From RFSX01 sp965230215 (lineage in GTDB: Bacteria; Bacteroidota; Bacteroidia; Chitinophagales; Saprospiraceae), in contig CBDDKN010000002.1 of the NCBI GenBank assembly GCA_965230215.1, positions 1,240,001 through 1,304,000 of the forward strand: a DNA stretch of 64,000 nucleotides. The letters run 5' to 3'. Under the pieces are notes generated by a model. The model was not told the DNA's origin, did no database searches, and saw only the letters and a program-made list of their open reading frames with translations. Made by a program: the position numbers and the translations under genes. Shown piece after piece: positions 53,418 through 62,271 of the stretch (its first letter is position 1; every line of letters begins with the position of its first letter).

Positions 53418-56112
53418 TAGGCTTTAGTTGTTTACTCAGATTAATTTTTTCATTCAGCGCTTCATGAGCTTTTCTTCTTAATTGTTCTTGTTCTATATCC
53501 TTAGCAATATCTAAAGCATGAACCCTGTCTGATGGCTTTGACATGACAAGCTTTAGTTCTTCTTTATTATCGGTATAAATCCTTGCTTCTTCAGCACCTC
53601 TCGAAACACTTACATAAAAAGTACGTTCATTGGCGGCAACAAATGTTTGAATAGGTTGGGAAAGAATTAATACCTGGGCATCTTTTCCTTGAGAAGCATG
53701 AGCAGTTCTATAATAACCCATGCTAAAATTGGCATAGTCCTTTGAGATTGTTTTACTTTTCTCAATTTGGATATTGCCATGTTTATCAAACCCCTCAATC
53801 CTAAAAATTTGACCATTATGGATAGGCTTGTTTTCCAATGACTTCCCATTCACATTTATCCGTATCAAATCACCTTTTGACACACTTGTTTCTTCCTTCA
53901 GATAGACTTGAAAACAGTCGTGACTTTGTAAGGGCAGGGGGCTTACTTTCCTACCATTGTTTGAGGATATTAAAACGTCACCATTCTCACTTTTCCCTTG
54001 AACCTCATATTTGTAACCATGTCTAAATCCAGGAGTCCGTTTATGAAATTGTATGCGCATACCTCTTTGATATCCTTGAGGATCTTGTTTTTCACTTTCC
54101 GTCCAACTTAAGGATTTATGGGTAGTGTACTTTCTTTCAGCATGGTCAATTGAACCTCTTTCCTTTAAATCTTCTCTAATCGTATTTGTTAGTCTCACCC
54201 CTTCCTTATGTGTTGGAGTTACCAACATTACAGTTTTCCCATTCAAATAAGTTTCAATGAAATCCCTGGATATAGTTTTATCTCTTTCTTCCTGGTCAGG
54301 AATTTCTTTAATCATTTTCTTATTGTCGAGAATTCTGTAAGCTTCTTGATGTTTGCCATCTGCGAGGGCTTTCACAGCGTTTTTAAGATCTGGATTCTTT
54401 TTCTGGCGAACAATCTCTTTTATTCTAGCTATTGGCAAACCGGACTTCTCTTCCATCGCTCTCATTGAGTCGCCTGCAGAAACGCTTTGAATTTGTTTGT
54501 AGTCGCCAGAAAGAATCACCCGAAGATTTACTTTCCGGGCAATATCCAGGACTGATGACATATCTTTAGTTCCACACATTGCTGCTTCATCAACAAGAAG
54601 AACCTGATTCTTACACTTCTCTTGGATATTCTCGTTCTGAATAAAATCAGCTATTGTTGTCGCATTCTGAAATCCCTTTTGCGCCAAAGTTCCTCTGGAT
54701 GCATCTGCACTAGGTGCTACTGCGAATAGCTTCAATGATTTTTCTTCAATAGCTTTTTTCACTTCAGTCATCACTGTAGTCTTACCCACACCTGCATCTC
54801 CTCCTATTAGGATTAATCTATCTCTACTGGTTAAGACATGTTGAATGGCATTCCTTTGATCCTTATTAAGAATTGAGTTATTAATCCTATAGGATGGATT
54901 TAGAGGTTTTTGGGTGTTTCTACCTTCTATTGCAAATGATAGGTTTTGTTCTTCAAGTTTCACCATCTCCTTAGTCGTAATTATTTTAGTCCCACCTCTT
55001 TCAAGAGAAAGGATATCGGTTCTGGACTCTAATTCTTGGTGGATTTGCTCTGGAGTAAAATGACCATATGATTTGTTTAATGTTCTACCTAAAACAAGCT
55101 TTTCTGAAATTGCACTTTTCCGTTCCAAATAATGATCAAGAGCTAAGTCAAGCTCTTTAGAAATATCTTTCTCTTCAACTTTCCCTGAACCATCAACAGA
55201 TCTATTCTTGAGTGAAAACAAGTCAGCCCTTTCAGAAGGGGAAAGACGGTCGAACCAAATTTGTTTCAATTCGCTTTCAGCAACACCTTTCTCTTTCTTT
55301 GCTCTAGACCAAGCACCAAGTTTTGATTTGACCTTCTGATCTGTTACACCTTTCTCTTTAGCAAGTTCATTAATCTGTTCACTTCTTCGTGAGTACCTTT
55401 CAATAATGTTCCGATCAATTCCATCTATTTCGAAATATCTGCCATTCGCGCGAATGTGGTATCCAGCCTGTTTTAACAAGTCGGAATATTTTGAAAGATA
55501 GAGTCCCTCATGATAGTTGGCCTCTCTTTTAATGTTACCAATTTCTACTGCCTGATATCGCTGTTTCTCTTTATTAAAGCAGACATTCTGGACAACGGCG
55601 TGAGTGTGGATGTGGGGATCAGCCTCCCATCTTTCCCTCTGTTTGTTCTCAACTGGCCTGGTTGTAAAATGAAGGAATGACCCATATAGGCAATTCCCAA
55701 CTGATTTATATTGTTTTTGCTTTCCTTGCCCTTCTTGAGTTTGCATGTTTTTCTCAACTCCAAAACTCATGGCATATTCTACTGCTTCATTATGCGCGTT
55801 TAGAATGGCTTGATCACCAGTCAACGCATAAAGAAGGGATGCAGATTTCGGGGAGTTAAAAGTAAAGTCGTATCCACATCGCCTATTCTTTATAGTCCTA
55901 GGAGTTAATTTTTCGTCTGTAATAGGATTCCTATTATTGATTAAGCTTCTATATTGTTCCCTTGAAATTTCACAATCTATTCCAAGTTCCGTAGCTAGTT
56001 TACCTTTCCATTGACCTGTTACTTCTTGTGTATAATAGTCACCTTTTACCAATGCTTTATCAAAGTATGATACTGCGTTTTTAGTATTTCTTATGACTGT
56101 AATTCTAAGCAT
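53341..56112 (-). CDS. MobF-family conjugative relaxase with helicase domain
   Basis: 923 residues. The N-terminal TrwC-type relaxase domain has candidate catalytic Tyr (Y26/Y27, DYYTQE) and the three-His HUH motif PHIHTHAVVQN (H167, H169, H171). A Rec-D-like SF1 helicase follows: Walker A GGDAGVGKTTVMTE (about 435-448) and Walker B VLLVDEAAMCG (about 505-515), with GYYRTAHASQGKDAQ near the C-terminus. MobF proteins nick oriT, stay linked to the strand and unwind it. Length is near TrwC's. The gene follows the coupling ATPase and ends over a small accessory gene. Confidence 0.93.
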   Translation of the reverse strand: MLRITVIRNTKNAVSYFDKALVKGDYYTQEVTGQWKGKLATELGIDCEISREQYRSLINNRNPITDEKLTPRTIKNRRCGYDFTFNSPKSASLLYALTGDQAILNAHNEAVEYAMSFGVEKNMQTQEGQGKQKQYKSVGNCLYGSFLHFTTRPVENKQRERWEADPHIHTHAVVQNVCFNKEKQRYQAVEIGNIKREANYHEGLYLSKYSDLLKQAGYHIRANGRYFEIDGIDRNIIERYSRRSEQINELAKEKGVTDQKVKSKLGAWSRAKKEKGVAESELKQIWFDRLSPSERADLFSLKNRSVDGSGKVEEKDISKELDLALDHYLERKSAISEKLVLGRTLNKSYGHFTPEQIHQELESRTDILSLERGGTKIITTKEMVKLEEQNLSFAIEGRNTQKPLNPSYRINNSILNKDQRNAIQHVLTSRDRLILIGGDAGVGKTTVMTEVKKAIEEKSLKLFAVAPSADASRGTLAQKGFQNATTIADFIQNENIQEKCKNQVLLVDEAAMCGTKDMSSVLDIARKVNLRVILSGDYKQIQSVSAGDSMRAMEEKSGLPIARIKEIVRQKKNPDLKNAVKALADGKHQEAYRILDNKKMIKEIPDQEERDKTISRDFIETYLNGKTVMLVTPTHKEGVRLTNTIREDLKERGSIDHAERKYTTHKSLSWTESEKQDPQGYQRGMRIQFHKRTPGFRHGYKYEVQGKSENGDVLISSNNGRKVSPLPLQSHDCFQVYLKEETSVSKGDLIRINVNGKSLENKPIHNGQIFRIEGFDKHGNIQIEKSKTISKDYANFSMGYYRTAHASQGKDAQVLILSQPIQTFVAANERTFYVSVSRGAEEARIYTDNKEELKLVMSKPSDRVHALDIAKDIEQEQLRRKAHEALNEKINLSKQLKPIAYDSKYSPRSSQAEMAKEGHGISR

Positions 56113-56250
56113 GTTACTGAGAATATTTTGAAGTAAAGTTGTACAGACATCTCGTCTAAGAACTTAGACCTTGAATTGGTTTGGAATTAAAAGTGTACAT
56201 AACAACACATTTAATACCTATGTTAAACTTGATTCCTTCCACAACTTGAT

Positions 56251-57810
56251 TCATTTCTTTTTCGGTTTCTTTTGTTCAAATGAAGCCTTAAGAAAGTTCG
56301 ATCCTTTCCAATCAATTACTTTCCCGGCTTTAGTTACATACGCCTCACAGATGTATCCGTTCTGTTTTCCTCCACGTTTGAGTCTTGTAAATTCAATAGG
56401 TCGCACTTGTGGCACATATTCATAGGTGCTGGTTTCACTCTTGGTTTTGTCAGTCCTATTACTCGACACTTTCAACTTCTTGTCCTTCAAGATTTTCTTT
56501 GAAGCATATTCATTTGTGTCGGCATCCATGTTAGAGGCGAATATGGTAGTCGTGTAGTTCCCTAAAAGATTCTTTGCCTTTGCTTCTGAATTTGTTGATC
56601 CCATGGCTACATATATGGCATTTAAGTTTTGGGTCATCGCCAAGGTTGCAACCCTGGCACTTCTGCTTAATGATTGAAATTCATGTTCGAATTCACTAAA
56701 TAGGCTCATGTGAAATTCGTCGATGTACATAAAGACCGGACGATGGTCGGAGGATAAATCCGTTTTCCTTCGAAGCATTTCATTCATCCAGCTTAACCTG
56801 TAATAGCCCTGGGCTAATTTTCCGACATCATCATAAAGTGAAAGAGGGAAGTCTAGTAATATTATTTTCCCCTCTGTGTATGTCTTGTCCGGTCTGAGTT
56901 CCTCACTGACTTTGCCATTAAAATGTTGATCTAATAGTCCGCTTTCTAGACGATCAACTTGACCCATGAGAGATTCAAGAACAGAGGACTTAGTACGTTC
57001 ACCCATATTCTTAAATTGTCTAAAGAAGTAGTCTTTTGCCTTTTTGTACTCCTTTATAAATTGACCATTTTCTTTGATGTAAGAGTCACTCAATTCAATA
57101 CAGTTAATCAAATAGTTCCTATCCATTAATTCTAATATCTCACGAATCGCACCTTCTGCTTCTTCCGGGGTAGTAGACTCATCTAGTATGAATGATTGTA
57201 GATCTTTATATTTTTCAATGACATGATTACTTTCTGAAGCAGAAAGAATGAGTTCTTTGATGTTCTCAATGTTTATCTTCTCGCCTGACAACTTTAATAA
57301 GTAGCAAGCATTCGTTGTACATCTATACTTTGCATTTAACCAAAAGCTTGCGTCTTCCACACCTGAGCCTCCATTGTTAATTAGTGAATCCAGACGATCA
57401 ATTAAATTGACGAGGTTTTCGAGTTTTCCTCCGCCTTTGCTTTGCCTTTCTAATTCATACATTAAGGGGTCAAATACTAGATCTGAGTTTTCAGAAAAAA
57501 TAACCAGGTCATCCTCTCTTCCGGCTTCTTTAATAAGCTCTTTCAGATGTTTTGTATCCTCTGGCTTAATGGTAGTTAATATTCCACCATATCCAGCCTT
57601 CAAATAAGCAAGAAGAAATTCTCTGATTATTGCCGAAGATTTTCCTCCTCCAGGATCTCCAAATCCAACAGTTCCTTCTACTGAATCTCTAATCCTGAAA
57701 GGATATCGCCCAACAATTCCTTGGGCATCTATTGCATTGAAATGATAAACCAGATCATCCAAATCCCATTTGGCAGTATTCTCTTCCACTTGTTTTTTGA
57801 ATAGTACCAT
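56251..57810 (-). CDS. TraG/VirD4-like coupling ATPase lacking membrane helices
   Basis: 519 residues. Walker A GFGDPGGGKSSAIIREF (50-58) and Walker B VFMYIDEFHMSLF followed by SLSRSARVATLAMTQN identify a type IV coupling-protein-like motor. Usual VirD4/TrwB proteins have two N-terminal membrane helices; here none precede the Walker A and the N-terminus is soluble. Two small membrane proteins encoded just upstream could supply the anchor. It would bring the relaxase-DNA complex to the secretion channel. The operon order is lipoprotein, membrane, membrane, basic protein, ATPase, relaxase. Confidence 0.85.
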   Translation of the reverse strand: MVLFKKQVEENTAKWDLDDLVYHFNAIDAQGIVGRYPFRIRDSVEGTVGFGDPGGGKSSAIIREFLLAYLKAGYGGILTTIKPEDTKHLKELIKEAGREDDLVIFSENSDLVFDPLMYELERQSKGGGKLENLVNLIDRLDSLINNGGSGVEDASFWLNAKYRCTTNACYLLKLSGEKINIENIKELILSASESNHVIEKYKDLQSFILDESTTPEEAEGAIREILELMDRNYLINCIELSDSYIKENGQFIKEYKKAKDYFFRQFKNMGERTKSSVLESLMGQVDRLESGLLDQHFNGKVSEELRPDKTYTEGKIILLDFPLSLYDDVGKLAQGYYRLSWMNEMLRRKTDLSSDHRPVFMYIDEFHMSLFSEFEHEFQSLSRSARVATLAMTQNLNAIYVAMGSTNSEAKAKNLLGNYTTTIFASNMDADTNEYASKKILKDKKLKVSSNRTDKTKSETSTYEYVPQVRPIEFTRLKRGGKQNGYICEAYVTKAGKVIDWKGSNFLKASFEQKKPKKK

Positions 57811-57816
57811 ACATGG

Positions 57817-58236
57817 TTATTTTGAAATTGATGGTCCATTGAATTCCCTTGTGACAGAAATATTTTTCGATGCTGTTCGGCTAAACTCTTTCGAAACAGT
57901 CACTTTAGTATCTCGGAAATCAAGAAGCTCATTTGCATGTTTATTGAGTTGCCCTTGTCTTCTGTTTTGATTTGCAGCCTTTTGCTGCTTTAGATCTACT
58001 CCTCCTTGCTTGGCATGAACCAAGGTTTTCTGAAGATTCATTTCAAGGTTGTGTTGTTCAGTATCTTGCCTGTTCGTAATCTCCTTGAACTGTTTTTCAT
58101 TCATTGGGTTGAGACGACCTTTAATTGACCTCCTCAAACTGTGTAATCCGGTAAGGGTGTAATCAGTCGTTCTTTCTCTATTCTTGGCTTCCAAATACTT
58201 ACGCCTGATCTTTTCGCCTTTTTGTACATCTTTCAT
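57817..58236 (-). CDS. Basic protein of the mobilisation operon
   Basis: 139 residues, highly charged and Gln/Asn/Lys-rich, predicted helical (GEKIRRKYLEAKNRERTTDY ... LKQQKAANQNRRQGQLNKHA). No signal or membrane segment. It ends six bases before the coupling ATPase gene. A DNA-binding or relaxosome accessory role is plausible from charge and position, but no family is recognised. Confidence 0.55.
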   Translation of the reverse strand: MKDVQKGEKIRRKYLEAKNRERTTDYTLTGLHSLRRSIKGRLNPMNEKQFKEITNRQDTEQHNLEMNLQKTLVHAKQGGVDLKQQKAANQNRRQGQLNKHANELLDFRDTKVTVSKEFSRTASKNISVTREFNGPSISK

Positions 58237-58273
58237 ATACCTCTGTTTGTAACTAGGTTAATAATTATTGTAG

Positions 58274-59089
58274 TTATCGCTTTCTTGCTTTATGTGTGTC
58301 TGCCCTCATTTCAGAAAGGAACAAAGAGATAGCTCCAACAGTTAGGCATAGCCCAATTGGAACCACCATGTTTCCAATTAATTCATATTTAAATCCCAAA
58401 AGGATTGAGACACCAATTGACCCAAATAAAAATGGTTCCAGAATTCTTTGATTTACTCCATTGATATCATACCTGGTTGCAGCTCTTTCAACTTCAGTTG
58501 ACACTTTGGACATTGAGAAAACGTTAGTATTTGAGTTAGGTCTGTCTTTGGGTCTTGGTTTGAGTAAGGTTATCAAACTAATACCTCTTGAAAAGAAATT
58601 GGGTTTTTTCTCTTCAGGAAGCAACTGGTTATGCAGCATATTGAGAAGAGCAATAAGGATAATCATCCATGTAAAAATTGCCGAAACAGGATTTAGAGAT
58701 AAGAAATCAAGCGGACTCAGGTTAATCTCGTGAGCAATAGGCAGAGATTTCAATGCATTAAGGGCTTCTGAATTTTCTTCAATTAACTCTTCCTGAGAAA
58801 GAAATACAGACACATAGACCATCAGAAAGTGAAAGAAGATCAAATTGAAGAAGTTGTAAACAGCTCCTCCAAAGCGAAAGCGTGTCAAGCAATAAATCGG
58901 AATATAACTGGTTCGAAGTATTGCGTTTTTTAACCAATTGAGAGACCCCCATAGCTTTCCGAATCTTTGGATATTGAGCAAGAGAGAATTCTGAGCCAGT
59001 TTAAAATCACGATCTGCGTCGCTTATATATTGCCTGTTATATCTCATTGGCCCAATAAGTTTTGATAGTTCGTAATCAACCACCTCCAA
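58274..59089 (-). CDS. Four-helix membrane protein of the mobilisation operon
   Basis: 271 residues with about four membrane helices: FFNLIFFHFLMVYVSVFL, AIFTWMIILIALLNML, FLFGSIGVSILLGF and MVVPIGLCLTVGAISLFL. Between helices two and three is a cytoplasmic loop of about 60 residues (KPRPKDRPNSNTNV). The start overlaps the upstream membrane gene by 46 bases. It may form the membrane anchor of the soluble coupling ATPase; no family is known to me. Confidence 0.6.
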   Translation of the reverse strand: MEVVDYELSKLIGPMRYNRQYISDADRDFKLAQNSLLLNIQRFGKLWGSLNWLKNAILRTSYIPIYCLTRFRFGGAVYNFFNLIFFHFLMVYVSVFLSQEELIEENSEALNALKSLPIAHEINLSPLDFLSLNPVSAIFTWMIILIALLNMLHNQLLPEEKKPNFFSRGISLITLLKPRPKDRPNSNTNVFSMSKVSTEVERAATRYDINGVNQRILEPFLFGSIGVSILLGFKYELIGNMVVPIGLCLTVGAISLFLSEMRADTHKARKR

Positions 59090-59589
59090 ATATGAATGCT
59101 TGTGAATGTTGCTAATCCTAAGCAGAGTAGGGAGATGAACTTTTGATTGCCAATTTTTAAATCATAGTAAAACCACAAACAAGCATATGCAATTGGAAGA
59201 TATGCTAGAACTCCTAGCCACTTTAACATGGTTATTATGGTCATAATCAACGATGAAGATTGATCCTGATATGTAGCTAATTGCCTAAATGTTCGCCTTT
59301 TTTCCTTTAGTTCTTGAGATGTTGGAAGTGAGAGTTTCTCGATTAATTCTCGGCTTTTACTATTCTCAAGAGCTTCGAGAACTGGTATGACTGGAGTAAG
59401 AGAATTTGACATAGTATTAGCCGAAGGAGCTGCATCAACAACAACTCTGGAAGTACTGATTACATATTCGATTAAAACACCTTCTACTTTCTGAATAAAA
59501 ATGGTGACGGGTATCAAACATAAAGTCAGCATGTGAAATATTCTTTTCACACTGATGGAATGGCCAGGGTATATGATGTTTCTATGCAT
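59044..59589 (-). CDS. Membrane protein of the mobilisation operon
   Basis: 181 residues. A hydrophobic N-terminal segment (MLTLCLIPVTIFIQ) may be a signal anchor, followed by a soluble stretch of about 80 residues (ENSKSRELIEKLSLPTSQEL) and two helices (MLKWLGVLAYLPIAYACLWF and FISLLCLGLATFTSIHIW). Between the lipoprotein gene (9 bases away) and the four-helix protein (overlapping by 46 bases). Probably part of a transfer membrane assembly; unnamed. Confidence 0.55.
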   Translation of the reverse strand: MHRNIIYPGHSISVKRIFHMLTLCLIPVTIFIQKVEGVLIEYVISTSRVVVDAAPSANTMSNSLTPVIPVLEALENSKSRELIEKLSLPTSQELKEKRRTFRQLATYQDQSSSLIMTIITMLKWLGVLAYLPIAYACLWFYYDLKIGNQKFISLLCLGLATFTSIHIWRWLITNYQNLLGQ

Positions 59590-59598
59590 CCAATTATA

Positions 59599-60513
59599 TT
59601 AGTTATCCATAAACTCATCTCCTTTTACATGATGAAATATGAATTCATCATAGGTCTCGGAATTAAAATCTTGAATGTCAAACTGTAAGTAAAACTTGAT
59701 CTTTCTGCTTAAATCTGTTGATTCAGCTATCAATGAATGGATATCAAAACTTGTTACATTCTCATTGGTATAGAGTTCAAAGTCTAATCCATTATTTATT
59801 TTCTCGATCTTTTGAAGGTGAATTTTGCCAAATGCTTTTATCTTCTCAAGTTGCTTTATTCTTTCATTACCTTCTTTTATTAATCTCTTCGCCATCTTTA
59901 ATTGATGATCTGGCATTCCTTTTGAAATAAATTTTTCTGCTTCAGAATTATTCGTCTGAATATTATCGACTTGATTTTCTATCTGGACTTCTTTCTGAGC
60001 AACAAACTCCTTTTCAATTTTCCATTTCCCCTTCTCCACTTCTATTCTTCTTTTTCGATTAAACCTTCCCTCTACCTCCCATCTCTTTTCCTGGATATAC
60101 CTAGTAATTGATTCTCTTAAAGTTTGGAAATAAAGATCTTTAGTAACTGAAAATACCAGCAAACCGATAAATGACAGGATTAGAATTACAATTGCCTTTG
60201 TCCATGACAATCGGAGGCCATCAATAATCTGGAATTGGAACTCTTCTTTTCTTGCTTGTTTGTAACCATCTTTTTCACCCTCGGTATAACCCTTCATTTG
60301 GCCTTCCAGAAAGGATTGTGTGACAAGAGTATCGCACTTCGCCATCGCCAGCTTATGGCCATCAGTCTTGCCTTTTAAATAGAATACTGTTTTAGCGGAT
60401 TGATATCCGGCGGTGTAACCATTGTTATATATCTCCTTTCTCTGCTCTTCTGTTGGACCGCAGCCAGCTATGCAAGCGATGATTATAAATATGCCAATCA
60501 ATATGAATCTCAC
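59599..60513 (-). CDS. Lipoprotein/coiled-coil membrane protein, first gene of mobilisation operon
   Basis: 304 residues. N-terminal MRFILIGIFIIIACIAGC is a lipoprotein signal. Residues 25-95 carry Gly/Tyr-rich repeats (NNGYTAGYQ, KGKTDGHK, KGYTEGEKDGYK) of the Yae1-like type. A membrane helix lies at about 108-126 (AIVILILSFIGLLVFSV), then a long charged coiled coil (130-235). Combining a lipidated start and an internal helix is unusual. It may be a membrane-spanning tether of the transfer apparatus. First gene of the minus-strand operon, divergent from the 60631 gene. Confidence 0.6.
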   Translation of the reverse strand: MRFILIGIFIIIACIAGCGPTEEQRKEIYNNGYTAGYQSAKTVFYLKGKTDGHKLAMAKCDTLVTQSFLEGQMKGYTEGEKDGYKQARKEEFQFQIIDGLRLSWTKAIVILILSFIGLLVFSVTKDLYFQTLRESITRYIQEKRWEVEGRFNRKRRIEVEKGKWKIEKEFVAQKEVQIENQVDNIQTNNSEAEKFISKGMPDHQLKMAKRLIKEGNERIKQLEKIKAFGKIHLQKIEKINNGLDFELYTNENVTSFDIHSLIAESTDLSRKIKFYLQFDIQDFNSETYDEFIFHHVKGDEFMDN

Positions 60514-60587
60514 AAGTATCTTTTAAGCAAAGATCTATGAGTACCAACTTAAAAGTGGAAGGAATTTTCGATGTTTAAAAACTGTTT

Positions 60588-60624
60588 AATATTTTTAGAA
60601 TGTTTAAACAATTCTAAAAATATT
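60588..60624. promoter_or_regulatory. Long near-perfect palindrome in divergent intergenic region
   Basis: The 14-base arms AATATTTTTAGAAT (60588-60601) and ATTCTAAAAATATT (60611-60624) are perfectly complementary around GTTTAAACA, itself almost a palindrome. It ends six bases before the ATG at 60631. It looks like an operator for a dimeric repressor, or a cruciform that controls translation of the downstream gene. Confidence 0.6.
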
Positions 60625-60630
60625 CTATGT

Positions 60631-61962
60631 ATGCTTAATGTTTCTTCCGATGAAATAAGAAAACATCTTCAAGAACTTAACAGTGCAATTGAAAAAGTAA
60701 TAAATCAAGGTGGTTGGTCAAAATTTGATAAATGGTGTAGTGATCCAAAAAACAATTCCAATACTAAAGGATTCAGTAGACCCAATATACAGTATACCTT
60801 AAAGGAAAATCTTCAAGATTTAGAAAAGCTTATCGAGAGTCATGAGATCCAGGATGAGATCTACACTCTAACTAAATATGATGACAATAAGATTACTCTC
60901 AAAAGAAATTTTATTAAGGCAGTTGAAGAATTCCAGGATTATAAAATATTAGTAGCCCTACCTAAAATGTCTTGTTGGAATGCCTACTTCTATTATCATT
61001 TAGATGAAGACTACGAGCCGAAGCTGGCGAAGGGAATTTTAAAAATTCAAGATGATGAATCTGCAGAATTTGAAAACGTTAAAGATGGAATTAGTTCCGA
61101 TTACACAGGTAGGTGGAAATTCTTACACGAAGATGTCATTTTCTTAGACATGCATTCAGAAAGAAAAAATAAAAGTCTTCATATGAAGCTTTATTGCCAA
61201 AATTTAAAAGAAGATCAAATACTTTTGGGATCTTACCTTACATATGAAGATCGTTTTATCACCAGTGGATCGATTCTACTTGAAAAGACAGAATGTGAAG
61301 GAGCAGAACCATATATCTATGATTACCTTGATCAAAAGCTGTCAGAGCAATCTTTCAATAATGACGTATTGCTTTACCTATCTGAAAAAAGATATAACTT
61401 TCATAAGGTCAAAAGAAGAATTTATAGGCCGGAGCATTTAGAGAAGTTCTTATCTAATTTCAAAGTGACTCCTTCATCAAAGTTTATAGAATCTACTGTT
61501 CCTTCTGTTTTCATTGCATTCCCCACAATACCTAATAACGACTGGAATGGAATATCTTCAAATCAATTGGAGGATATGGTTACCCGCATAACGGATAAGA
61601 GACCTGATGTTAATATAAACTGGTATAATCAAAATCTTAAAGATGGTTCTGTAGTTTATCATGCTCCATCATCACTCAAAGAATTACGAAGAACCCGGCT
61701 TTTTATTCTAATTCTTTTTAATACAAATCATTCATCTTTTTCACTTGTTCAATTGGGATGGGCATTGGAACACTGTAAATATGTTTTAGTCTTCTATGAA
61801 GAAACAATACTTTCTACCAACATTGAAAGACTGAGAGATATGGGAGTAACATTCATTAAATTCAGTTCTAAGGATACAGAAAAGGCAATGTTAGAGATTG
61901 AAAAGGAAATCACAAACAAGATTAAGGTTTGTATAGGAAAAAAACTTGAGGTCGAAAAATAA
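60631..61962 (+). CDS. TIR/deoxyribosyltransferase-like protein, defence candidate
   Basis: 443 residues starting at the Met at 60631; an upstream Met (60571) would put the palindrome inside the gene. The N-terminal helical part (1-100) is followed by a beta-rich domain (about 110-235, GILKIQDDESAEFENV ... TSGSILLEK) that is new to me. About 289-430 has the strand-helix order of a TIR or nucleoside deoxyribosyltransferase-like Rossmann fold: SVFIAFPTIPN, RLFILILFNTN, SLVQLGWALEHCKYVLVF. The Glu usual in that helix (ELG) is Gln, so NADase activity may be lost or altered. A C-terminal effector with an N-terminal sensor would fit a defence role. Confidence 0.5.
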   Translation: MLNVSSDEIRKHLQELNSAIEKVINQGGWSKFDKWCSDPKNNSNTKGFSRPNIQYTLKENLQDLEKLIESHEIQDEIYTLTKYDDNKITLKRNFIKAVEEFQDYKILVALPKMSCWNAYFYYHLDEDYEPKLAKGILKIQDDESAEFENVKDGISSDYTGRWKFLHEDVIFLDMHSERKNKSLHMKLYCQNLKEDQILLGSYLTYEDRFITSGSILLEKTECEGAEPYIYDYLDQKLSEQSFNNDVLLYLSEKRYNFHKVKRRIYRPEHLEKFLSNFKVTPSSKFIESTVPSVFIAFPTIPNNDWNGISSNQLEDMVTRITDKRPDVNINWYNQNLKDGSVVYHAPSSLKELRRTRLFILILFNTNHSSFSLVQLGWALEHCKYVLVFYEETILSTNIERLRDMGVTFIKFSSKDTEKAMLEIEKEITNKIKVCIGKKLEVEK

Positions 61963-61999
61963 TAATGCTACGATAATTCATTTTTAGGGAGTCTTATTC

Positions 62000-62224
62000 A
62001 TGTCAAAATTAGTAGACCTTGACAAGGTATTTTTTATTATGAGCAGATTTAATGGGCTGAGTAAAAGACAGTTTCGAAACAAAGTTAAACGAGTTGTAAT
62101 GATGTTAGAACAGTTCGATAATGACCCTAATAAATTGGTCGATGATGCAAATGAGTCTAATAATCCTTCATTGAAGAAGGGAGATCAATTTGATCCGGAA
62201 TTTCCATACTTCGACAAATACTAG
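62000..62224 (+). CDS. Small protein, 74 residues, function unknown
   Basis: A helical, basic N-terminal half (LSKRQFRNKVKRVVMMLEQF) and an acidic, Pro/Phe-rich tail. A GGGAG Shine-Dalgarno-like sequence precedes the ATG by about nine bases. It is 37 bases after the TIR-like gene on the same strand, so it may be its small partner, for example an antitoxin-like or regulatory protein. No family is recognised. Confidence 0.5.
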   Translation: MSKLVDLDKVFFIMSRFNGLSKRQFRNKVKRVVMMLEQFDNDPNKLVDDANESNNPSLKKGDQFDPEFPYFDKY

Positions 62225-62271
62225 TTCTACTTAAGATGTGATAATATAATTTATGTCAAATTGAACGTGAA

